Source of the DNA: Legionella drancourtii LLAP12
GTDB lineage: Bacteria > Pseudomonadota > Gammaproteobacteria > Legionellales > Legionellaceae
Assembly (NCBI RefSeq): GCF_000162755.2
Contig: NZ_JH413822.1
Location: forward strand, 59,325-93,846
Direction: 5' to 3'
Length of the DNA: 34,522 nt
Positions within the stretch are counted from its first letter, which is position 1; each line of letters starts with the position of its first letter. The translations under genes were made by a program, and so were the position numbers. The notes beneath the pieces are model-generated. The model saw only the letters and a list, made by a program, of their open reading frames with translations, had not been told where the DNA came from and did not search any database. Below, one piece after another: positions 22,420 through 30,551 of this stretch.

Positions 22420-22425
22420 TATAAT
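22420..22425 (+). promoter_or_regulatory. Candidate -10 box for the 22.4-34.5 kb block
   Basis: A consensus TATAAT lies only 5 bp before the ATG at 22431, with no convincing -35. If used, transcription would begin at or just after that ATG, giving a leaderless message or translation from the ATG at 22443. The palindrome TTACCT-CAT-AGGTAA at 22376-22390 could be an operator. Confidence 0.3.
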
Positions 22426-22430
22426 TTTGA

Positions 22431-22964
22431 ATGGATGAACGTATGGAAGAATCAACACTAGCAATATTATTAGCTGCCAGTTTTGGCGGTACTTGCCTAG
22501 GCGGTATTTTAAGTTATTTTTTATGCAAACCTAAATCTCCGAAACTACTTGATGATATAGACGGACAACTCGAAGACATGAAGAATTATAGGTGCATGGT
22601 TCGAGAGGTTGGTGAGGAAAGAACTCAAATTTTCGAAGCACTGAAAAATATTAGTGTTGCACCGAAACCAACATCAACCCTCTCGTATGCTCGTTTCAAA
22701 ATTTTCTCGCCAAACATTGACTCATATCAGAGATGCACACTAGAAAGAAGTGAAAATGAAGAACTGGTTCATCAATTAAATGAGTTAATTAATTCTTATC
22801 CGGATTTTGTCGCATCCCGTTTTGGAGAGCCTGGTTATATTAGAGACGCTCACAACACAATGGTAGAACATCATGCCAAGGTAATGACTCTAGCGCAAGA
22901 ATGTTTTAAGCGAATTGAGGAAGCAGATGCACAAAGGGAGCAACTTGCAATTAGTCGCGTGTGA
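22431..22964 (+). CDS. Single-pass membrane protein, short paralogue of next gene
   Basis: I recognise no named family. The 177-aa protein has one N-terminal membrane segment (about residues 9-31, LAILLAASFGGTCLGGILSYF) and a helical soluble domain. Residues about 40-170 match residues about 180-315 of the next gene, sharing DIDGQLEDMK.YR.MVREVG, ELVHQLNELINSYPDF, EPGY.R.AH, HHAKVMT and ECF.RIEEA. The two are tandem paralogues with different membrane parts. No ribosome-binding site precedes the first ATG; the ATG at 22443 is an alternative start giving a protein four residues shorter. The next gene follows after 51 bp in the same direction, so this is the first gene of a probable operon ending in the giant adhesin-like gene. 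A scaffold or export-accessory role is possible but only inferred. Confidence 0.75.
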   Translation: MDERMEESTLAILLAASFGGTCLGGILSYFLCKPKSPKLLDDIDGQLEDMKNYRCMVREVGEERTQIFEALKNISVAPKPTSTLSYARFKIFSPNIDSYQRCTLERSENEELVHQLNELINSYPDFVASRFGEPGYIRDAHNTMVEHHAKVMTLAQECFKRIEEADAQREQLAISRV

Positions 22965-23015
22965 TGAATTTTATTTAGGAAATTATAAATTATAAATTAT
23001 AAATGGAAATTAAGG

Positions 23016-23984
23016 ATGTTTGGATATTTTACAGAAGCAGATGTTGAACAATTAAAAAAACTAAAAGAAAATTTGCTTGTTCAACCCAAAGATTATTTTT
23101 TTAAGCCTTTTGAAAATTTTTCAGAATTTAAAGACATCTGTATCTCTATGGAATCGTTGCAATGGCGGTTTTTAAGCTCAGGACTGTCACTAATAATTGA
23201 AACTTTTAAAGCCTTAAGTAAAGCGATTTATTCTTTAATAACACTCAATTTTTCTGTTGCCGCAAATGAATCGTGCAGAGCAACTAAAGCCGCCTTGGCT
23301 GCTATTGCAAAACTGCTTTTAGAGTTAGGGCTACTTTTACTTCATACAACTCGATTCTTAACCCTTTTAATTGCTACGTTCTTTCCTGAAATTATTCTGC
23401 TTAGTCTGATCGTCACGGCTACTGCCTTGGGCTATTTATCCTTACCATTGATTGGATTAGGAGGATTACTTGTAGGACTGGGCATTGTAATTTTTTGTTT
23501 TGGACTATTAGGTGTGGATATCTATTTACGCTTCTTAGATAAACCTAATCACTTAAAAAAAGTTGATGAGATAGACAGCCGGCTTGCAGACATGAAAGAT
23601 TATAGACAAATGGTTCGAGAAGTTGGAAATGAAAGGGTTAGAATTTTCGAAGCAATGCATGCTATTGCAGCTGCCACACCAAAACTAACATCTACCACCA
23701 CGGAAGAAGACCGGTTGAGATTTTTCTCTACAAATAGCAAATTAAATCAGCAAATTTTACAACGAAATCTTGAAAGTAAGGAGTTAGTTCATCAATTAAA
23801 TGAGCTCATTAATTCTTACCCGGATTTTATTGCAACTCGTGTTGATGAGCCGGGTTATGTTCGACGTGCCCATATCGAGATGGAAGAACACCATGCCAAG
23901 GTAATGACTACCGCAGAAGAATGCTTTAGGCGAATTGAAGAGGCATATTGGCAAAGAGAAAATTCCGTGGTTAGCCAAATATAA
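23016..23984 (+). CDS. Polytopic membrane protein, long paralogue of preceding gene
   Basis: This 322-aa protein has an amphipathic N-terminal region of about 95 residues, then about three hydrophobic segments (about 96-120, 124-145 and 147-170). Its C-terminal domain (about 180-315) is the one shared with the 177-aa gene upstream, including NELINSYPDF, EPGYVRRAH and HHAKVMT. The family is unknown to me. The shared domain is helical and charged, with several conserved His, Glu and Arg, and probably faces the cytoplasm if the last membrane helix exits inward. A GGAAAT-type site and AAGG lie just before the ATG at 23016. The gap to the next gene is 16 bp with AAGGAG in it, which strongly suggests one operon. 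Duplication with exchange of the membrane region is the simplest history for the pair. Confidence 0.75.
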   Translation: MFGYFTEADVEQLKKLKENLLVQPKDYFFKPFENFSEFKDICISMESLQWRFLSSGLSLIIETFKALSKAIYSLITLNFSVAANESCRATKAALAAIAKLLLELGLLLLHTTRFLTLLIATFFPEIILLSLIVTATALGYLSLPLIGLGGLLVGLGIVIFCFGLLGVDIYLRFLDKPNHLKKVDEIDSRLADMKDYRQMVREVGNERVRIFEAMHAIAAATPKLTSTTTEEDRLRFFSTNSKLNQQILQRNLESKELVHQLNELINSYPDFIATRVDEPGYVRRAHIEMEEHHAKVMTTAEECFRRIEEAYWQRENSVVSQI

Positions 23985-24000
23985 AGGAGAACGTTAAATT

Positions 24001-24717
24001 ATGAAAAAAAAATATACTATCCTCGGCCTATTTGGGACGTGTATGGCAGTAACTTCAGGACTGGTAATGAGTGGGATTCTTATAGCCACGGCTCCAATAT
24101 CTCTCCCAATAGTAGCCGCAATTGGTGCAGGAACTGCTGGATTGGTTGCTCTGGCAGCTGTTGGCGGTGGACTGGTTATAGCAAATGCAGCACAAGAAGA
24201 ATTTGAAGAACTCAAAAAGGCAAAAGCAGAACAATTAGCTAAAGAATGCGTCGACGAAGTAAATCAAAGCACAAAAAATGTCGATACCATTCCCTCAGAA
24301 GTAGCTCAACGGATGGACTCTAATGAACAAAAGACAGGGAGTCTGGAAATAAGACTTGCCGCACTCGAAAGCAAATTCGCAGTTCATCAGGACATTACAG
24401 AAAATGACATACGCGATTTGAAAGGCCGCTCTCTATCAAATTGTAAACCACAACATCCAAAAGACGAACATAAAACGACTACTTCTACAGCTGCCAATGA
24501 TGAAACATCTCCATCAGACTCAGATCAGAAACACCTTGAAAAACAACAAAAAGAAAAAACTTCCGAGACAAATCAGGCTGATTTATTAATTAATCAAGGG
24601 ATATTTTTTAAAGCTAGCCAGAGCACTTTGAGTCAACCAAACACAGCTTCTATAGCAATTAATGAAGATCCTTCTAGTAAGGCTACCAAAGTAAGAGGCA
24701 TTCGCAAACTGAATTAA
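24001..24717 (+). CDS. Glycine-rich membrane-hairpin protein with charged C-terminal tail
   Basis: This 238-aa protein has two adjacent hydrophobic stretches rich in Gly and Ala (about residues 7-30 and 33-63; GLVMSGILIATAPISLPIV, AAIGAGTAGLVALAAVGGGL), looking like a helical hairpin with glycine-zipper packing. A coiled-coil-like region follows (about 65-140; EEFEELKKAKAEQLAKE and SLEIRLAALESKFAVHQ). The rest is a disordered, Lys/Gln/Ser/Thr-rich tail. The first residues MKKKYTILGLFGTCMAVTSG might alternatively be a signal sequence. No family is recognised. AAGGAG lies upstream with an 11-nt gap to the ATG. It sits between the paralogous membrane proteins and the giant repeat gene, 55 bp before the latter. 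An anchor or pore-lining helper for the giant protein is a guess based on position and shape. Confidence 0.7.
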   Translation: MKKKYTILGLFGTCMAVTSGLVMSGILIATAPISLPIVAAIGAGTAGLVALAAVGGGLVIANAAQEEFEELKKAKAEQLAKECVDEVNQSTKNVDTIPSEVAQRMDSNEQKTGSLEIRLAALESKFAVHQDITENDIRDLKGRSLSNCKPQHPKDEHKTTTSTAANDETSPSDSDQKHLEKQQKEKTSETNQADLLINQGIFFKASQSTLSQPNTASIAINEDPSSKATKVRGIRKLN

Positions 24718-24772
24718 ACATTAAAGTTACCCTCGTTAAAATTTTGCATCATTAAAGCAAGGAATAGGGAAA

Positions 24773-27700
24773 ATGGCTAGTGCAGTAAAAATATTACAAA
24801 TAGGAATAAATGATCTTGGCGTAGTACCCCGAGATAAAAGTCCAGATCAGCTACCTTTAATTAGCCAGCATGATAAAAAAAAGGCTACTGCACAAATTAA
24901 CCCTGATACAAATAATGAATACAATATCACTGAAAGCTTAATAGCCTCCGTTCTAAACGGTGAGCTCTATGATAAGGATGTCAAAATTCTTGAATGGTAC
25001 TATGATGATGAGCGTCGTTTAATTGTTGAGTCTTATACTGACAAGCAAGTCAATTTATTCGCTGATCTTAAGATAAAAGAATGTTTAATTAAAGCAAAAG
25101 GACCTTTATATATAAATGGCAAAGTAGAGAGTGAATCTACTATAGCGATTAAAGCTGAGGCCTTATGGTTAGCGAAACCGCTTACATCTGACGGCGAAAT
25201 TCTTTTAAATGTGCATCAAGGAGTAGGTCTTTTAGCATGTGTTAAAGCACAAAATCTGATAATTGATGCTGCCTATGTACACCAAAAAGCTGAACTTCAA
25301 CTTTCAGGTCAACTTGACATCTCTACAAAATATTTTAAACAGGACCCATCTGTAAGAACAACAGTTAATTCGTTACGCCTCATCACTTCCCATCAATGTC
25401 AAATGAGAGGCTACCTAACTATTAATAACGGTTGTCTTTTAACCGCTAGCGCTTTAGTTTGGGGGAATGATAAATCAGAATCAACCTTACGATTGCAAGG
25501 CGATATTCATATACATGCAAACAAATTACATATACTAGGCGACACTCAGGTTCGTATCGAACATCTAAATCAGAATACAGAGGGAAACTTTATTGTTGAC
25601 CAGGATTTGTTAGTTGATGAAACTGCTATTGTTGATGCCTTTAATACCAAATTTTCTATCGATGAGATTGAAAACCAAGGTGAACTATCCTTTCATCAAT
25701 GCACCACTAAAGCAAAAAACGTACAACAACATGGTATCTTTGATGCAGAGCAATCACTTGTCATTATTTCTCAGGATTTTATTCATGGGGAGCAAGCTCT
25801 GACAGCATTAAAGGACACTAATTTTACTTCTCCAGTAATAGAGGTGCGTAGTGGACAATTTAGTCTGGATGATTGCAATTATAAAGGTCAATCCTGCACT
25901 GTCTATGCAGGCTTTATTGACCTTATAAATCAGTCAGAGATAGAAATTAATAAATTATGGCTTGGGAATGAGGCAAGCTCTAATATTAAAAACTGCAAAA
26001 TAAATGCTCATCAGTCAATAGAAACATCTGGCGAAGTGCTTTTTGAAAATGCCGATGTAAACACGAATTACTTACACGCTATAGAAAGTAAGACAACAAT
26101 TAAAAATTCCAAAATAAATGCTCAAACTCAAATGAGACTAAGAGGTACTACGGAGTTAACTGATTCTCAGCTTGCTGGAGAAATCATGACCCTTAATGGT
26201 AATTTACTTATCAATGATGTATGGTTAGATGCTTGTGCTCTAGAGATTATATCTAGAAATGCAGCAATAAACTCATTGTTTTCTCATTCAGAAACACTTA
26301 AGCTGCAAGGCAGCAAAAAAGAAGATGAGGTGGTATTTAAGAAAAGTGCCTTAACTGCAAAACTATTTTCTTGCTTAGATCATGTTACGTTAGAACGGTG
26401 TAGTTTTTATGGAGTTTCTCCGGAGAAACTCAATCATAATTTACATGCCCATCTAAAAATTAAAAGTTCAAAATTTATTACAGAAAGTCAATTAAGCAAT
26501 TACGCTGATAGGCAACTTGCGTTAGACGATTACAGTACTTTGCGGGTGGGTTTGCTTCATTCGCAAGGAGCAATGAAAGCTAAAGACTCTAAAATTACTT
26601 GTGAAAGTCTTTGGCAGGAAAATGCTAAGCTTAAACTTGATTCAAGTAGCATTCAGATCAAAAATACCCTTAACTCACAAGCCAGTAAAATAAAACTGAA
26701 GAAAAATGCTGTAATCCAAACTTCTGTAGCCCAGATAGGACAATGCTCTGAATTTAAACTTAAAGAAGGTAGCGCCTTAGTAGCAACCTCTGCTATAACA
26801 GCAGCATCTGACTCAACAATTAGTAGTAATGAGTCCAGCCTGTTCACCAAAAGATTTACCACTCTAGGACGTACAGAATTATGTGCTAGCCTTTTATGTG
26901 CAGAAGAACTTCTCATTTATGATCAATTTGAAGCAAATTCAATGTCAAAAGTTACAGTAGATGAACTTATTGCTGTCGCTAAAGAAGCACGTGCCCAATT
27001 CTCAGATTCCACAATCACTAGTAATGATATTCAAACCTTTGGTGAAATGGTTGCCAGTGACAGTGTTGTTGCAGCTAAAAACACTTTATCAGTTTGGTCA
27101 TCTGCAACTATGACTTTAGAAGGAAATTCTGTGGCTATAGCCGAGGATATGGTAGTCCGAGGTACATTGGTGACTCAAAATAAAACACCAGAAGGTGCAC
27201 AAGAAGAAAAAGAAAAAAGCAAAGAAAAAGCAGCCTCTCAACTTAGAGTTAATGGTGAATTGCATATAACTAAAAGTGCTACAGTGAAAGGAACCGCCGA
27301 TTTACTTATTGAAGCGGATCAATATTTACATTCTGGCTCCATGAATCTTAGTGCCGACTTAAAAGCCAGAGGAGGACTCTTGCGTAACTTTGGCTCTTTC
27401 AAGGCAGATAGTATCTATCTAGGCTTTGATGATAAAGTTGCCAATTTTGGCTCTTTTTCGGCCAAGGATATGACTGTTCATAGTAATCTTCTTAATCTTG
27501 CCGGTGGAGTCTATGTCGAGAAATCTTTGTCAGTAGCAGGATTTTATGGCGCTAATTTGGGTCTTATCGCCGCAAATAATTATTCCAATACCACGTTACT
27601 CTCTGTAAATGGTGGGCTAGTAGTCCCTAATTTTTCAGCAGATCCTGGTTATATTTTTTCATTGAGCAATCTTGCCGCGGTTGGCAAAATTGCTGCAGCT

Positions 27701-29146
27701 ACCTTTGTGCCTAACTACAGCAATGCTATCAATCTGGCATTTATGGTACCTGGCTTAGTGAATAGCGCGCACTCTCTTTATGATACTTATGAGAATTTTA
27801 GTTGGGAGAAATACCGCAACATGCGCAGGCATGAGTGGATGGCTCAGATTTGTCAATTTAAGGGTATTGCTTCAGCAGCTTGGGGCGCTTTTGATGCAGC
27901 CTATTTAATCCCCGGTGAGTTTTCGAATCTAAAGACTGATTTACCCACCATGGCAGATTGGATGTTTGATGCAAAGACCTATTCCCTCGGTAATTTTAAA
28001 ACAGCCGCATCGAAGGTTGATTGGCAACGTTTCGGCACCCGCACTGCAGGCGTTTTTTTAGGCAATTATTCAGATAATTCCTTAATAGATATTAATCTTG
28101 GGGTAAGTCTTGCGCCCTCTACCGTTAAAAAGAGTTTGTTTAGTATAAACACAGGTGCAGAAGCATCCCTACTTTCGCATACGGTGGAAAACAACTTTTT
28201 CTATAATAGCGGCTGGTCAGGCGGTGGAGAAGCAACGTTTATAACGGATTACACTTATAATGCCGGTAGTTTGGAAGGCTTTAACCAATTTACTTTCAAA
28301 GCAGAAGGGATGATAAATACAGGCGTACTTGATGGAAATAATGTAAATATTACCATTAATCACTTAAGCCAAGAAGGGAAACTGGCATTACACAATGGAC
28401 AAGCTAAAATTGCTGAGTTTACTGATACTAATGACGCGAGCTCTGAATTCACTGACATGCTGGTCACTGGTACTAATTTTGATTTAACCGCTCATCTGGA
28501 TGCAGAACGAACTCAATTCGTCTATACCGACAAGTTTACAACCCACAAAGATTCAACCTCTAACACCAAACAGGTTGTCATTCAGGCAAATGAGTTTTTT
28601 CATGGTGGCCAGTTAGATTATGAAGAAGGTCTTTATATTGAAGCGAATAAAGCGACTCTGGAAAAAGGTTCGATTATCGACGGTAAAAAAACAGATGAAG
28701 AAGAGTTGTATGTTCCTAAAGCCAAAGAAGAAAATAAAATTGCAGAAGAACAAAACGCTCAAACAACTGGGGAACAATCTCCCGAGTCAACGACAGAAAC
28801 AGTTGAGACTGAGGTAGAAAAAGAATTTAAGCCACAGCATATTTTTCAGCTGCATGTAAGCGAAAAGCTTGCTTTAAATGGCAAAATAAGTGGCGGGGAT
28901 TACACCCAAATTCAGGGTAAAGCTGTTGAGTCTTCTGAGTCAGACATGAATCAAGAAAAAAGTACACCCAAGTGTGAACGCTTGACTTTTGGTGAGGACG
29001 CAGATATCAGGCTTGTCAATGGTTCCATCGATGCGCAACATATCGAAAACTCAGGTCATATTGAACTGTCAAAATTTTCTTTACATAGTAATGATCTCAC
29101 GCAAAAAAAAAGAAATGAAACTCGATGGTTGCGTTGGTACTATTGA
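24773..29146 (+). CDS. Giant filamentous-haemagglutinin-like protein, N-terminal part (frameshifted)
   Basis: This is the first 1445 or so residues of a beta-solenoid protein. Most of it is short alternating strands of the kind TLNGNLLINDVWLDACALEI, resembling right-handed beta-helix adhesins such as FHA and CdiA. The N-terminus (MASAVKILQIGINDLGV) is neither a Sec signal nor a two-partner-secretion domain. Residues about 1-800 are degenerate solenoid turns. About 955-1090 is a more hydrophobic, helical insertion (NAINLAFMVPGLVNSAHSLY; RHEWMAQICQFKGIASAAWG). The first of three long tandem repeats begins at about residue 1206. GCAAGGAATAGGGAAA precedes the ATG. The frame fails at nine A (29103-29111): eight would join it to the next part. 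Here it ends in junk at 29146. The combined protein would be about 3244 residues. Confidence 0.8.
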   Translation: MASAVKILQIGINDLGVVPRDKSPDQLPLISQHDKKKATAQINPDTNNEYNITESLIASVLNGELYDKDVKILEWYYDDERRLIVESYTDKQVNLFADLKIKECLIKAKGPLYINGKVESESTIAIKAEALWLAKPLTSDGEILLNVHQGVGLLACVKAQNLIIDAAYVHQKAELQLSGQLDISTKYFKQDPSVRTTVNSLRLITSHQCQMRGYLTINNGCLLTASALVWGNDKSESTLRLQGDIHIHANKLHILGDTQVRIEHLNQNTEGNFIVDQDLLVDETAIVDAFNTKFSIDEIENQGELSFHQCTTKAKNVQQHGIFDAEQSLVIISQDFIHGEQALTALKDTNFTSPVIEVRSGQFSLDDCNYKGQSCTVYAGFIDLINQSEIEINKLWLGNEASSNIKNCKINAHQSIETSGEVLFENADVNTNYLHAIESKTTIKNSKINAQTQMRLRGTTELTDSQLAGEIMTLNGNLLINDVWLDACALEIISRNAAINSLFSHSETLKLQGSKKEDEVVFKKSALTAKLFSCLDHVTLERCSFYGVSPEKLNHNLHAHLKIKSSKFITESQLSNYADRQLALDDYSTLRVGLLHSQGAMKAKDSKITCESLWQENAKLKLDSSSIQIKNTLNSQASKIKLKKNAVIQTSVAQIGQCSEFKLKEGSALVATSAITAASDSTISSNESSLFTKRFTTLGRTELCASLLCAEELLIYDQFEANSMSKVTVDELIAVAKEARAQFSDSTITSNDIQTFGEMVASDSVVAAKNTLSVWSSATMTLEGNSVAIAEDMVVRGTLVTQNKTPEGAQEEKEKSKEKAASQLRVNGELHITKSATVKGTADLLIEADQYLHSGSMNLSADLKARGGLLRNFGSFKADSIYLGFDDKVANFGSFSAKDMTVHSNLLNLAGGVYVEKSLSVAGFYGANLGLIAANNYSNTTLLSVNGGLVVPNFSADPGYIFSLSNLAAVGKIAAATFVPNYSNAINLAFMVPGLVNSAHSLYDTYENFSWEKYRNMRRHEWMAQICQFKGIASAAWGAFDAAYLIPGEFSNLKTDLPTMADWMFDAKTYSLGNFKTAASKVDWQRFGTRTAGVFLGNYSDNSLIDINLGVSLAPSTVKKSLFSINTGAEASLLSHTVENNFFYNSGWSGGGEATFITDYTYNAGSLEGFNQFTFKAEGMINTGVLDGNNVNITINHLSQEGKLALHNGQAKIAEFTDTNDASSEFTDMLVTGTNFDLTAHLDAERTQFVYTDKFTTHKDSTSNTKQVVIQANEFFHGGQLDYEEGLYIEANKATLEKGSIIDGKKTDEEELYVPKAKEENKIAEEQNAQTTGEQSPESTTETVETEVEKEFKPQHIFQLHVSEKLALNGKISGGDYTQIQGKAVESSESDMNQEKSTPKCERLTFGEDADIRLVNGSIDAQHIENSGHIELSKFSLHSNDLTQKKRNETRWLRWYY

Positions 29147-30551
29147 TACGGTCAGAGACATTGAGACCGCAAGTACTGAGATTAAAGGTTCCTCTTTAGA
29201 AGGTACTAGTTTTAAAACGACGGGGCAATTATCTGCTCAAAATACCCGCTTTACTTATCATGATGAATTTCTTACAGAGCAGAGTGCTAAATTAGCTACA
29301 GATAATGTTGAAATTATTACAGGCGTATTCGAACATTCTGGAGATCTGGCTTATGAAAATACTTTGGTAGTGACAGCAACGACTGCTCGTTTGCAAAAAA
29401 ACTCTGTAGTCAATGGGAAACAAACCGCTGAAGAAGATTTATTTAAAACAAAATCAAAGCCCTCTACTCCCGCAGAAGGAAGCGAACAAACAGAAGACAC
29501 CAACAGTCAAGAGACAAGTACTACAGATGCCCAAGTAGAAGAAAAGGAATTTAAACCGCAGCATATGCTCATTATTAATGCTGAAGAAAAGGTAGTACTG
29601 GATGGTACTTTAACGGGAGGAGATTACACGTCCATACAGGGCAAGAAAGATGATACTGTAGCTACATCAGAGAACTGTGAAGAGAAAAAGCCTAATAAAG
29701 TTAAGGAATTAATCATTGGTGATAACGCGAATATCAAGCTGACCTACGGTTCAATTGAAGCTAATAACGTAGTAAATGATGGACAGACCGAGCTTTCTAA
29801 ATTTTCTTTAGATATTGATAAGCTTGAGCAACAAAAGACGATTAGTCTCGACGGCTGCGTTGGTCAAATTACTGAGTTTAGGGATGATGATACTGCTAGC
29901 ACAAAGATTCATAAGTCATCTCTAAAAGGAGATAGCTTCCAGTTAAAGGGTAAACTGGATACTAAAGATACTCATTATGAGTATAAGACAGAATTCCTGA
30001 CAGAAGAAAGTTCACGAGCCAAAACTGATAATGTTGAAATTATTACCGCTCAGTTTGAGCATGGTGGGGAGCTTGCTTACGAAAATGTCTTGTCGGTAAA
30101 AGCTGATAGAGCACATACAAAAATAGGTTCTGTCATTAATGGGAAGAAAACCGCTGAGGATGAGTTGTTCACTCCCAAGGCCCCATCCCCAGAAGAGCAA
30201 ACCACTCAAACACCCGAAGGAGAAAGCTCAGAGACAACGACAGAAGTTGAAGTAGAAAAAGAGTTTAAACCACAAAATATTTTTACCTTAGAAGCAAAAA
30301 ATGTGGCAGTGGATGGTGCGCTTAAGGGTGGAGATTATACTTCTATCAAGGGTAAATCTGTTGAGAACGCTGATGGCTCCGAATCAACTGTTGAGAAATG
30401 TGAATCCCTGGTGATAAGCGATTCAGCAGATGTCGATTTAACCTATGGCTCTATCGCCAGTGACAAATCAGACATTTCAGCGCAGGTCCATCTTAAAGGC
30501 TTTAGTCTCGATATTGGCAAAACACAAATCCACCAGGGTGGGCAATTAGCA
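28388..30551 (+). repeat. Three tandem repeats of about 240 codons in the giant gene
   Basis: Units begin at about 28388, 29121 and 29847 and are about 244, 242 and 235 codons long. Each holds, in order, LDGCVG or a relative, a T.FTYHDEFLTEES-type strand, F.HGG.L.YE, IDGKKT.EE.L, a variable Pro/Glu/Thr-rich linker, EKEFKPQ, GGDYTSIQGK and LTYGSI, ending KFSLDI.KL. The linkers differ most. The 9-A tract lies just before the second unit. Confidence 0.85.
29103..29111 (+). other. Nine-A tract at the frame break of the giant gene
   Basis: Upstream and downstream reading frames are joined by deleting one A (+1 shift). Homologous repeat units read KLEQQKTISLDGCVG here, so the intended reading is TQKKEMKLDGCVG. 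Nine A is long enough for polymerase slippage, replication slippage, or a homopolymer sequencing error. Confidence 0.8.

Noticed and set aside
24773-25400. Two-partner-secretion (TPS) domain at the N-terminus of the giant protein
   Set aside because: No Sec signal peptide and no NPNG/NPNL-type motifs are visible. The N-terminus is acidic and starts directly with solenoid-like strands.
29103-29112. Programmed -1 ribosomal frameshifting at the A-rich slippery site
   Set aside because: Joining the two frames needs a +1 shift (or loss of one base). A standard -1 slip would enter the wrong frame.
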